64,000 nucleotides of DNA from Acanthococcus lagerstroemiae (Eukaryota > Arthropoda > Insecta > Hemiptera > Eriococcidae), in assembly GCA_031841125.1 (NCBI GenBank), contig CM063113.1, forward strand, positions 31,827,312 through 31,891,311, read 5' to 3'. Under the pieces are notes generated by a model. That model saw nothing but the letters and a program-made list of their open reading frames with translations. It did not search any database and was not told where the DNA came from. Every line of letters begins with the position of its first letter. Position 1 is the stretch's first letter. Below, in pieces: positions 12,003 to 22,051 of the stretch. A program made the translations under genes and the position numbers.

Positions 12003-12095
12003 TCACGTATATATGTCTTCTGTGCGTTGGGATCGAACCCAAATCCTATGTAGCAGAATCATTTTACCTAGTGACTGTGTGAAACTACTCAGTGT
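12003..12095 (-). repeat. Possible tRNA-derived SINE remnant
   Basis: On the minus strand the segment contains GGGTTCGATCCCAACGC, a good RNA polymerase III B-box and T-loop. Upstream sequence roughly follows tRNA-like spacing (TCACTAGGTAAAATGATTCTGC). The A-box is poor and no cloverleaf closes, so I call a remnant and not a tRNA gene. Confidence 0.35.
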
Positions 12096-12539
12096 TAGCT
12101 GAATTTGGAGAAAGGTTGTTCATTTACGGACAGTTCTGCAGGTTTCCCTTCTCTGCGAGGCTGAAACGGATTAGATCCAACGAAATTCCCCCTGGTCTGT
12201 TAGCCTTCTGTCTTGAAACTGATTGTCGGCGAATGCTAATATAACCCCTTCCTGGATCCGTTGTTACTGATGGTAATTTCTGACACTATCATATTTAAAG
12301 AACTATGTCGCATACGCCGGAATTTGAAAATGAGAAATCCGAAGTTTAGTCATGTTTTATAGCTCAATAGTGATATCCTCCGATTTATTGTGGAATAAGG
12401 ACGCTATATCATCCACGGGAAATGATCTTCGCGTTAATCACCTCGGTGTCGCACAGTGCGCCAAATTTACATTCCGAACACACGCTTTTCAATTGTTTTT
12501 TTTTCTTTCTTTCTTTTTCATCTGTTGTCTAAGGGGGCT
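12096..12539. other. Intronic sequence, nothing recognised
   Basis: No repeats, domains or structured RNA were seen, only a T-rich tract near 12497-12520. Confidence 0.35.
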
Positions 12540-13600
12540 GATTTAACCACGTGAATGACAGAGAAAACTTATACGCATTATAATAGTCGGCCTCCCGCGG
12601 TCATACAAACCGGATGATACTCGAACATGATCGGCAAAATCACTGGAGAATATTCTATTTACTTCGCATACAATCGCGACGAAACGTATCGTTTGATTTT
12701 TCGATTACTTCCCGACATTATTGAAATTTATTTTACTTCGGCATCCCCCTCCTTTCTTGTAGCCTTTCGAAAACACGGAGGAATAGAAATAACGAGGTGA
12801 AAAATTTTTACTTGAGCACAGCCTGCGACTGTCACTCGATTGAGTTACAACTATTTAGCTCATTTAATTCTGCAACTGTTCTCCGGCAACATTCGTGACT
12901 AGAATTTTATAGAACCGTTTTTCTTAACGCACACATCACGGACGTCTATAAAGATAATTCGTTTGGTCTCTCTCGGTTCGCCTCCTCGCATCGGTACCAG
13001 TTAAGTTGGAAGTTGGATACCAACGGGGAGTTGGCCCTTAGCCTATATGGTTGTACTGAACTATAATATGTACCTGTTACCAGCGATGGCTTATATGCGC
13101 ACCCGTGGATGTGCAAGTGACCGATAATAATTCCTCTTTTCACTTGTTACGCCGGATTTGCTGTGTGAGACAATAGTTCGCTTCCTTCGACATATTTCAT
13201 CAAATACTCTACGTGTTTTCATTTTAATTCGATGTATGTAGGCTGGATGCGTATATATGTCGTATTCTTTTTCCTTTTTCTCTCTCAACGTTCTTTCTCC
13301 CATCCATCTACTCGACCAAGTGCCCCCTTCAAATTGATTAACGACAGTTCTGAATTTCTCACGCGATGAAATTGCCCGCGTGCGCGAATTCAGTTGATTA
13401 GCCAGGGAAAAAACAGTAACAGCAGAGGGCAGACGTTCTCGAACATTGTACCTATACCGAGTATGTGCATGTATAGACAGGAGAACTTGAGAACTAGGTA
13501 CAGTTGATTCTAGATTGGTAACGGTAATACGAAATTTCGGTTTAGAAATAATAATTAGCACCCGTTTTAATTCATCGTGGTTTGTTACACACCTGACTCC
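12540..13600. other. CpG-rich, apparently single-copy intronic stretch
   Basis: This stretch is rich in TCG/CGA words, with no transposon signature and no matches to other parts of the window. A 156-codon minus-strand frame (13091-13561) has arbitrary composition and no domain. It is a candidate regulatory region by inference. Confidence 0.35.
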
Positions 13601-13779
13601 TGACAGGACAGTAACCTAGTCCGGAAATGCACGTTAACTTCTAAGGTTTTTTTTTTTTAAGGAGGGTTAATTGTATCGGTTGCAAGCTTGGATGGAGAAC
13701 CGAAAGAAAACGCAGCTTGTAAGGTTGCTGTAAAACGAGTATATCCGCTTGTATGAGTTGATCGTGGTAACATTGGTAG

Positions 13780-14044
13780 GGATTTAAAAGTGGTAGGACT
13801 CTCTAGCTATGAGCAGTTGATAAAGTCTCTACGAAAGCCGCAATTAGTGTATAGTAGAATTGGAACTTGGAATGGACTAATTTGTTTTATAATTGTTGAG
13901 ACTAGCTCCCTAAACAGTAGAAGCCCAGGGAGAGACAATATACGTACTGAATTGTTGAAGGCCATGTGGGATGATGGAGTGAATGCACTGTGGAATCTGT
14001 GCAACTCCATATGGAGTGGGCACTGGTCAACTTTCATTCCACTT
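13780..14044 (+). pseudogene. RTE-like retrotransposon fragment (fingers region)
   Basis: The translation includes SSLNSRSPGRDNI and TELLKAMWDDGVNALWNLC, which match the linker and first RT block (K/R-SPG-x-DNI) of RTE-like elements. The fragment stops where a SINE tail begins. The RT region that should come next in such an element starts at about 20431. Confidence 0.65.
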
Positions 14045-14125
14045 CATTCTCTTTCCTAATTTTGCTCTCAACCCGAGCCCTGGAATCCGCCCTTTTGAGC
14101 ATTACCTCAGAGACGTTGCGTGATT
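14045..14125 (-). mobile_element. Tail fragment of the tRNA-derived SINE seen at 20.2 kb
   Basis: The sequence TTTTGCTCTCAACC, CTGGAATCCGC and TTTTGAGCATTACCTC matches, with a few changes, the 20216-20270 part of the SINE. Only the 3' portion is present; the tRNA-like head is missing. Confidence 0.6.
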
Positions 14126-14273
14126 CTAATATGAAGTATGAAATCGATATATTTGTTTCTAAGGTAACAACTGAAAATTTTTCTCAGAAGTGTACTTATC
14201 AGATATTGATAAAATGACTTCCAAGTTCCAGAGAAAGAAAATTTTAGTTAGTCCAAGACACGGGCAGAGAGAT

Positions 14274-14537
14274 CAGAGGCGAAACTTGACTTTCAGTTTG
14301 GGAGGGGGGGATGGAGAAGGAAAGTTGCCAACAAAATTTTCTAAAAATTTAAAAATTTGCTGATTTTTCAATTAAAATTTTTTTAATTGAAAAAAAATAT
14401 TATTATTATTATTATTATAAACAAACAAACAAACGTTCTTAGAAAATGAAAAATTCAATTAAACAGTTTCAAAATTTGCTGACTGCCTAATTATAGGGGG
14501 TGTTTGACCTCCCCCCCTCCCCATAGTTTCGTCCCTG
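14274..14537. mobile_element. hAT-like MITE with CAGRGRCGAAAC termini
   Basis: The left end CAGAGGCGAAACTTGAC and the inverse of the right end CAGGGACGAAACTATGG define short TIRs. Inside are G-runs, AAAATTTGCTGA words and an (ATT)n and (AAAC)n microsatellite at 14399-14434. A related copy lies at 15886-16195. No clear target duplication was seen. Confidence 0.6.
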
Positions 14538-15179
14538 CAAATGCAGATTGGAACCTTATCCCCCAAGCACTCACATTTGCGCACATGAGCATACGCTATT
14601 CTGGGAGGGTATGTTAGGAATACTTGAGAGGAACACACAACTTCCTTTACACGTTGAGGTGGTCGTTGTTTACTCTTGGTAATATTTTTTTCTGAATTTC
14701 CTCTGATTTTTCTCCAACTTGATTTCAATAAAATCAAATCAAATAAAAAAAAATGTACAAAGTTTCCTATCGATCGGATTAGGGGAATCCGTACCAGAAG
14801 TTCCCTTTCGTTCTTATGGAAAAAACACATGGAGTTTTGACTTTTGTTCCAGACTAAATTTCCCTGGCCGTACAGCGCTAGTATCGACTACTCTTATCAG
14901 CGACCAAAGCTGAAGTTCTTGATGTAGCAAAATTTTGGAATTTACGTATAAAAATAGTCTTAATCAAAAGAAAATTTCTTTGTTCGAAAAATTCGTTTCT
15001 CTTTAAATACTTCAAAAACGTCTTAATTTTTGAGATATTTGTGCTTTAATGAGTATGTACATTAATGGGGGAAATGTATATAAATTTACCTTTTGCTACT
15101 TATCTCTTTGACTCGATAGCGACGCGCTCTGACGTATATGTACTGCCCGAATATTCACCAGGACCAAAGGCATTACAGA
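14538..15179. other. Intronic sequence, nothing recognised
   Basis: This is AT-rich sequence with short overlapping frames on both strands. No motif or repeat was recognised. Confidence 0.35.
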
Positions 15180-15553
15180 ATTAGTGAATAACTAAGTACG
15201 TAAGTGAGTGAGTAACTGGTGTGAATAACTAAATAAGTAAGGAAGTAACTGAGTGAATCACTGAGTCACTGAGTAAGTGAGTGAGTGAATCACTGACTCA
15301 TTAAGTGAATGACGGAGTAACTGAGTGAATAATTCAATAAATAAGCGAGTGACTGAGTGAATCACTAAATAAGTAAGCGAATGACTGAGTGCGTGAGTGA
15401 ATCACTGGCTCAGTGAGTGATGGAGTGATGAAGTGAATGAATAACTGAATTAGAGAATGAATGGATGAATGAATGAATGAATGAATGACCGAGTAAGTGA
15501 GTGAATCCCTAAATAAGTAAGCAAGTGACTGAATGAATGAGTGAATCACTGAC
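15180..15553. repeat. Degenerate TGAG/TGAA tetranucleotide minisatellite
   Basis: The stretch consists of words such as GAGTGAATCACTGA, AATAAGTAAG and AGTAACTGAG in irregular alternation, with a purer (GAAT)n run near 15464-15488. Six-frame translation gives artificial HSFIHS-type peptides. Confidence 0.85.
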
Positions 15554-15885
15554 CTTGTAACCCTGGTCGAGGGGAATATATTCCATTTATAGGCAAACAA
15601 AGAAATCTCAAAATATTATGAAACTGAAAGCGTTTATCGAAGAACTGATCAGGACAAAATGTATAGTACATAAAATTTTTCGTCCATTGAGACCATTTTC
15701 ATTTCAATCTGATGAATTTTTCTAAAATATATAGGGTTTCAATAGTTCCTTTTTTCACGTGCCTAAAATTATAGAGGGCAACTTTTTCGCGCTGGCAGTC
15801 CAAATAGTCATTGAAATTTGAAATTCAACGTTTTCTACCGACTAGCAGATTTCCACATTTCTGCTTTTGACTGACTTGTCTCTAA

Positions 15886-16195
15886 CAGGGGTCCAGGGTA
15901 CTCCATTTTCAGAAACGAAATTTGACTTTCAGTTTGGAAAGGTGGAGAAGAAAAATGTATGGACAAATATTTTTTGAAAACTAAAAATTTGCCTATTTTT
16001 TAATTGAAAAAGAAAATAAATAAATAAACAAACATGCATTAAAAAATGAAAATTTAATTGAACAGTTTCAAAATTTGCCAATTTTTAAATTATTGGGGGG
16101 GAGGGGGTCAAATGAACCGTCTTAAAACTTTCCAACTGCGAAATTATTGGGGGGGGGGTGTTTTGACCCCCACACCCCTATAGTTTCGCCCCTGA
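15886..16195. mobile_element. MITE, relative of 14274-14537
   Basis: It shares GAAACTTGACTTTCAGTTTGG-like sequence near its left end, the AATTTGCC / AAATTATTGGGGGG body and the terminal block CCTATAGTTTCGCCCCTG with the 14.3-kb copy. An internal repeat of the G-run block occurs near 16095 and 16147. Confidence 0.6.
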
Positions 16196-16476
16196 GAGAG
16201 ATGCACAAGTTACAAACTGAGCTGAAAATTTAAACCTATGAAGTATATTTTACTTCCTTATATACCCTCATTTTGCTGCCGAAATTTCATCATCAGGAAT
16301 GAATTTAGTATTATTTGGTATCCATGCTGCACTTCACAACAAATTCATTTTCCAGCAGCCCTCCAAGGCCAGATTAAGGTCGTTAGCGCCCCTGGGCACT
16401 CGTTTAGAAGCACTCACCCCCTCTTCATTCGATCCGTTGCTAAAATAATTGCTTGCCCTTGCCTTTCATTTGGATT
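16196..16476. other. Intronic sequence with a hAT-like scrap
   Basis: A short piece near 16368-16400 (CCAGATTAAGGTCGTTAGCG) resembles hAT terminal sequence but has no partner end. Nothing else was recognised. Confidence 0.3.
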
Positions 16477-17010
16477 TTTTTGACATTTTTGTGTCTTTAC
16501 TTTGGCACACAACTCGGGAAAACGTTGCTTTCACGCGCCACGGGACTAACTGACTGACTGGACCATCTGGACTGTCTATGGACTGACAGACAGACATTCT
16601 CGTGTCGGCGCAGTCTGCGAAGCAAAGACATGGAAATGCTCTCCCGTGGTTGCAAACTCGTCTGCAAGATGTTTATCCATTTCTTTGAGACCCACTGGTT
16701 TGCCAGTGCTTCTTAATATGTTATCGAATCAAAGGCTTTACTAAAGTCTACTACAAAGATCATGTACACATACACCCCAATTCAGCACCTTCAAAAGTAA
16801 GAATATGCAAACATATCTACATATTGTCGAGGTAGGTTGCCTAGTTACCAGGTGGAAGGGAGGGGTCTCATTACAAAAGAGACACCCTGTATAACCTCGG
16901 AAAACATCAAATAAAATGAATTTTCATTCGATTTCCGTCAACGGCTAACGAATGACAACCGATGTCAGAAGACGAATTTCATTCGGAAAATTTCACATCC
17001 ACGTATACGG
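16477..17010 (-). repeat. LINE-associated block, copy 1
   Basis: The block runs from a TTTGACATTTTTGTGTCTTT word through CTGACTGACTGGAC repeats to ATTTTCATTCGATTT. On the minus strand around 16725-16775 it encodes IFVVDFSKAFDSI, the motif A region of a non-LTR reverse transcriptase. A second copy lies in the same orientation at 18685-19330. The coding part is a fragment. Confidence 0.6.
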
Positions 17011-18510
17011 GTAATTGTAGAGAAATGCGGACTACTTTTGTATCTCGCGAATATCTCGCTTTCTATGAATGCTATTTGAAAACTTTTGATGCCAAAATTT
17101 AGAGAATAACGTCCTTTATATTGTCCATACATCAAACACACTTTATCCTCACCCCTTCACCCTAAAATTTGTCTCAAAGGGGTCAAAATTCCATCGTGGT
17201 GACCGTCACCGTCTACGATTTTTAGTTTGTATTATTGAAAATGGATGATTTGTATACTTTTTTGGGTAACATTGGCTGAGATAAATGGAAGAATACATTG
17301 GCAACAATGAATTCGCGTTCAGTGCTTCTTGGTTCCAAATATGTGACGTGAATGCAGTGTCACCACTTCTTTTTTCTTTTGTGGTGATCATATTTTCAAT
17401 TGGCTGTTTGAGGGCCTCTTGCAAATTTTTTGAGTGGAGAAAGTGGTCATGTTGTTCTCTGTAATTATCACATGATTATCCATTGGTTAAATTACTGATC
17501 ATATGCCAAATATGTCGCCTTGATAACAAATTTAGTTCATCAATTCAGGAAAATTTTACTTCGTTCTCCTAAAAACTTCCATTGTAATGACCATCATTTT
17601 CCAGCTGAAAATATCGAAATTATCTGTTTAAAATTTGTCTCAGTGAAGAGTAAGTTTACCTGAAGAACCACATATCTTTACTTTCCTTACTCTGAAATTG
17701 TTAATGGTTGACAGGATGGAAAAACATTCAATTTTTTCCATCGTGGTGATCTTCCTTCGTAGTGCCCTTCAGTTGCACATTCGACCATGCCGATCTCTTG
17801 TAAATAAAAATCGGAAAGAAAAAGAGAACTTGCAGCAAAAAGACGAGAAAGAATATCGTAATGATTCTACCTTCAGAACTCAAGAAAATTCTAAAAGAAG
17901 AGAACAGTAGGGTGCGAAGACAATTCACGTCACATATCACAGTTTGTGTCATAGGTATCATCAAAAAGCTGAATTACTCGTAATTAATCACTTCTAACCA
18001 GAGGTGATATCCAATAATTTTTACAGGACTAGGCTACATTCTTATGCCAACCATAAGCTACATTTCTCTGAGCTCAGGCCCTTTTGACCCCATGACACTA
18101 ACTGGAGAAATTGAATATTTCAACTTCATACGTCTATTTCAGGCGTTTTCATCTACTTCTCGAACATTTTAAGGGTTTTCCTACGTAACACAACTCCAAA
18201 AATTATGTTCGAATGTCTACTTCTGTATTTCACCACATACCTAATTTGATTTGATCACTCTTATATCTGAAAATTGCTTCATGTGACGCTAACCGTGTTC
18301 GCACCCATAAGAAGAATAAGAAACCCCGGGAAAAGAACGTGGTGACCTACATTTCCTTCTTATTCCTTCATAGTGACCAATAATTTCAACTCCGTAGTGA
18401 CCGCCGAGATCTTAAATGTGACCTAGATTTCCTTCGTATTCCTTCGTAGTGACCAATAATTCCAACGTGGTGACCGCCAAGATCTTAGAAGTCCCTGTAC
18501 CCCCTTCCCA
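17011..18510. repeat. Stretch with reiterated CGTGGTGACC words and a tandem duplication
   Basis: The words CATCGTGGTGACC and TTCGTAGTGACC recur several times between 17190 and 18490. At 18341-18488 a block of about 74 bp (GTGACCTACATTTCCTTC ... GCCGAGATCTTA) is present twice in tandem. No protein-coding signal was found. Confidence 0.5.
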
Positions 18511-18684
18511 TAGGGTCTGGTTTATGTTCAATTTCGGTAAGTACAAATGCATACTAAAGACCCATTTTTAAAAAATTGATTAAACAAAACTGAAAAAAAT
18601 GTACTAAAAATAGTCCACATTTCTGTAGAATTACCCATGCACGCTCTCCATTAAATGTAGCGCGACAATTAAGAAAGTTTGACA

Positions 18685-19330
18685 TTTTTATGTCTTTACT
18701 TTGGTACACAACCTGGGAAAACGTTACTTTCACGCGCCACGAGACTGACTGACTGACTGGACTGTGTGGACTGTCTACAGACAGACAGACACGATGACAT
18801 TCTCATGTTGCTGACTGAACTGACTGAACTGACTGGACTTTCTATAGACAGACAGACATGATGACATTCTCATATCGCTGACTGGACTGACAGACAGACA
18901 CGATGAGATTCTCATGTCGGCGCAGTCCGCGAAACATAGACATAAAATTGCTCTCCCGTGGTTGCAGACTCGTCTGCAAAATGTTTATCCATTTCTTTGA
19001 GACCCCCTGGTTTGCCAGTGCTTCTCATGAATTTATAACTATGTTTTATCGAATCAAAGGCTAAAGTCTACAAAGATCATGTACACATACACCCCAATTC
19101 AGTCCCTTCAAAAGTAAGGGGTATGCAAACATATCTACATATTGTCGAGGTAGGTTGCCTAGTTACCAGGTGGAAGGGAGGGGTCTCATTACAAAAGAGA
19201 CACCCCGTGTAATCTCGGAGAAACATCAACTAAAATGAATTTTCATTCGATTTTGGTCAACGGCTAACGGCTAACAGCCGATGTTAGAAGGAAAAATTTC
19301 ACATCCACATATACACGTTCTCCATTAAAT
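18685..19330 (-). repeat. LINE-associated block, copy 2
   Basis: This is a direct repeat of 16477-17010. It shares the ACTTTGGYACACAAC start, the GACTGACTGACTGGAC region (here expanded, with ACAGACAGACAYGATGA words at 18780-18905), GTTGCCTAGTTACCAGGTGG and the CATTCGATTT end. The encoded RT motif is further damaged here. Copies are about 2.2 kb apart. Confidence 0.6.
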
Positions 19331-19545
19331 GCGGAAACAGTGCGACAATTAAGAAAGTCTAATCGAGACATTTCAAAAATATTTTCGACTTGAAAGTTTT
19401 CAAGCCGTGTTACGCCCCCAAATTGACATCTGTTTTTTTCAGTTTCGCTTGTATTGGTTTTGAACTTGGGAGTTACGAGCTGGGAATAAATTTTTGTATA
19501 TTATACTTGAACATTTTTCCGCCCCTCAAAAATGTTCCGCCTTGA

Positions 19546-20160
19546 GCGCGGGCCCCGAGGATCCGTGCATTAATCCGGGCCTGCAGCCCCTCTCTCTCCC
19601 TTGGGTGCCACCACTTTGAAGTAAGGAGAAAAGTAATGTCGGAATTGAATTCAGCAACCCTGAAAACCTAATACATTTTGCACTGTAGACAGAGTCATTT
19701 TCTAGCCCCTTCCCCACTACCCAGTGCCACAAATTTAATTTGAAAGCAAGAATAGTATCGAAAATGATTTCGGAAGCCCTGAAAACATATGAGTAGATAT
19801 GCATATTGCATTTGGCCTCATTTTGACCTTCCTCCCTCCTCCCAGGTTCCACAATTCTGATGTGAGAGAGAAAGTAATGCTAAAATTGAACTTAGCAGCT
19901 CTGAATACCCTACATATGATGTCTTGATTTCCAATTTAATTTTCTTCAAGTTTTAAACGTGTCGAAAAAAACTGAGCTCACAAATCGGTAAAATACTTGA
20001 ACATGCAAAACTGTCATCAGGGGTTTCTGAGGGGAGGGAGGAATGGGAACAAAAAATTCCAAGGAATAGAAAGTTAGTTTGATGGCGAATCGACTCCAGT
20101 GAAAAATAAGATCCAGTCTATTCCTACCCTCGAGTAAAGTGAGAAAATAAGCCAAAAAAT
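19546..20160. repeat. Dispersed repeat, inverted partner at 45.06-45.40 kb
   Basis: The minus strand of 19920-20150 aligns with 45075-45290 on the plus strand, sharing GAGTAGGAATAGATT-like, CCCTCAGAAACC, CTGATGRYAGTTTTGCAT and AAATTGGAAATC words. The 19600-19860 part repeats GTGCCACNAATTT and TGAAAACC words two or three times. No coding domain was seen. Confidence 0.5.
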
Positions 20161-20211
20161 GACTATTGACCGATAAAGCCTTTACTTTTTACAAACTTAG
20201 TGCTTCTCTTT

Positions 20212-20430
20212 TATAATTTTGCTCTCAACCCCATCCCTGGAATCCGCTCTTTTGAGCATTACCTCGAAGACTTCGGGGAGGCTGTTGGGACTGGCTGTCT
20301 TAGCTGTTTTCTCTTCTTGCCGAAAAACCGGCCGATGTCGAAAATGTAGGAGTTGCTACATGGGCTCGAACCCGGGACCTGCGGATTCCAAGACTAGCGA
20401 CCACTCGGCCAACTAAACCACCTTTCATTC
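20212..20430 (-). mobile_element. tRNA-Ser-like SINE
   Basis: Read on the minus strand, the head begins GGTGGTTTAGTTGGCCGAGT (A-box TTGGCCGAGTGG). It continues to CCCGGGTTCGAGCCC (B-box), with serine-tRNA-like spacing. A non-tRNA body of about 150 bp follows, with CGACATCGGCCGG and a TTGAGAGCAAAATT tail. The tail alone recurs at 14045-14125. The RNA polymerase III promoter boxes look good. It is a SINE and not a functional tRNA gene because the acceptor stem does not pair. Confidence 0.75.
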
Positions 20431-21690
20431 TACTTCATAAAGAAGGCTCCAGGAGAAACTACAATAACTATAGGACCACTGTATTAATTTCACACGCCTG
20501 TGAGATCACGCTCAGGATAATCAACAATTGACTGAAGAATTTTCTATATTCACCGATTTCATAGGAGCAGACTGGATTCTTGCCTGGCTGGGGAACAAGA
20601 GAACAAATTCTCAAACTGAGATTAATTGTTGAGAAAGCTCGTGAGTTCAGCCAACTTGTCTTCCTGTGTTTCCTTGATTATGCAAACGTCTTGACAGCGT
20701 GTTGTGGAATAGGCTGTTCCAAGTGCTGGAGGAAATGGGTGTTCCTTCCTCTTGGAAAATCTGTATCGAAACAGTACCGCATCTGTAAGGGTAAATAGTG
20801 TGAAATCAGATGCCTTTTTGGAGAAAGCATCCGGTAAGGCTGCGTTGTGTCGCCTCTACTATTCAATACATATATATGGGGAACACATAATGCGAGAAGT
20901 CCTGGCTAATGCGAGGGTGGAGTTTCTATTGGAGGAAGGCGCATCAATGACTTTCGATATGCTGATGACGCGACAATTCTAGCGGACTCAAAGAGGAGTT
21001 GGAGGAGTTGCTGGAATGGATCGAAAGAGTAAGCGCTGAATGTGGTCTGCTGCTAAATAGAGAAAAAAAACAACCAAAGTGATGCTCATAGATCGAGGAG
21101 GACAAGTTGACCTCACATGCACATATTGGGTTTCGACGTAGTACAGTCCTTTGTTTACCATGGCTCCCTGATAAGTTGTCACAGACTAACGAGATTGAAA
21201 TAAGAAGAGCTCAACTTACTAGAGAGGCTGTTGTAAAACTAAGCCGTATTTGGAAGAGTCATATCAAGACAGACATAGAGATCAGACACTGATCTTCCCT
21301 TCATGGAGCTAAAACCTGGGCTTTACGGAACGTCGACCAAAATAGACGGGACAGCCTGGAACTTTAGAGCTGGAGGAGGATGCTTCGTGTGCCATGGGTT
21401 GTAAAGCGAATCAGTGTGTCCATTGTGGATGGGGTACGAAACCCTGAACGGTTAAACTCTATACGTACGCGTCGTATGTTGAAATGTTTTGGTCACATTA
21501 TGAGACGGCAGAATGACAATCTAGATAGTCTGGTTACAACTGGAAAGACAGGGACAGGCGACCCCGTGGTCACAGCCCAATGAGGTGGACAGACCAAATT
21601 CGGGACACATGTGGAGAGCCAGTCCATTTTGTCGCTAGAAAAGCAGAGGACCGGGAAAATTGGAGAAATTTTATGCAGCTCTGCTGATGT
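20431..21690 (+). pseudogene. RTE-like non-LTR retrotransposon, RT domain to near 3' end
   Basis: Pieces in several frames give the canonical order. KKGSREKLQNYRT-like sequence (20440-20480) comes first, then TREQILKLRLIVEKAREFSQ (20600-20660), LCFLDYANV (motif A, with A/N changes) and LYRNSTASVRVNSVKSDAF (20755-20815). These are followed by IYGEHIMREVLANA, a damaged catalytic region near 20955-20985, TKVMLIDRGGQVDLT (21075-21115), RRAQLTREAVVKLSRIWKSH and RRMLRVPWVVKR. The C-terminal MRWTDQIRDTCGEPVHFVARKAEDRENW-like string lies at 21585-21665. Frameshifts and stops are frequent, so it is inactive. The N-terminal part is missing here; a matching earlier piece lies at 13780-14044. Confidence 0.8.
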
Positions 21691-21699
21691 ATAGCTATG

Positions 21700-22044
21700 C
21701 AGGGTGTCTACAGATGCTGAAAAGTCCTAAATTCTAGAAGTAGGCCCTAAAAGTCTTGAAAAGCACTGAAATTGGAAAAAAATTGAATAGTCTTTCATTT
21801 TTGTTGAAAATATTGAAAAATAAATTTTTTGCGTTTCCTATGATCGGTCATTAAAAAGTATAGCGCAGGATGTATATTCATAAAGAGGGGGGAACTGGGG
21901 GAGCAAGACGGAAGGAGGGTAAAGGGATTAAAACAATTGAAAACAATGTAAAATTTGCACACTCGGGGAAAATATGTTGGCTACAGTCCTGCAAAGGGTC
22001 CTGAAAAGTACTTCATTTTCACTTTTCAATTTCTGTAGACACTC
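21700..22044. mobile_element. MITE with TGTCTACAGA termini (345 bp)
   Basis: The left end is CAGGGTGTCTACAGA and the inverse of the right end is GAGTGTCTACAGAA. AGCTATG is duplicated at both flanks (21693-21699 and 22045-22051). The body repeats CCTGAAAAGT/TCTTGAAAAGC words. It inserted in the 3' flank of the retrotransposon fragment. Confidence 0.7.
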
Positions 22045-22051
22045 AGCTATG

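Noticed and set aside
14266..14545. 8-bp target duplication for the 14.27-kb MITE
   Set aside because: The flanks AGAGAGAT and CAAATGCA do not match, so I call the element from its TIRs and its relative at 15.9 kb only.
15180..15553. CRISPR-like array
   Set aside because: There are no conserved repeats with unique spacers, only a degenerate tetranucleotide in a eukaryotic intron.
20340..20420. Functional tRNA-Ser gene
   Set aside because: The A and B boxes are good, but the acceptor stem does not pair. The head continues into a SINE body whose tail recurs at 14.0 kb.
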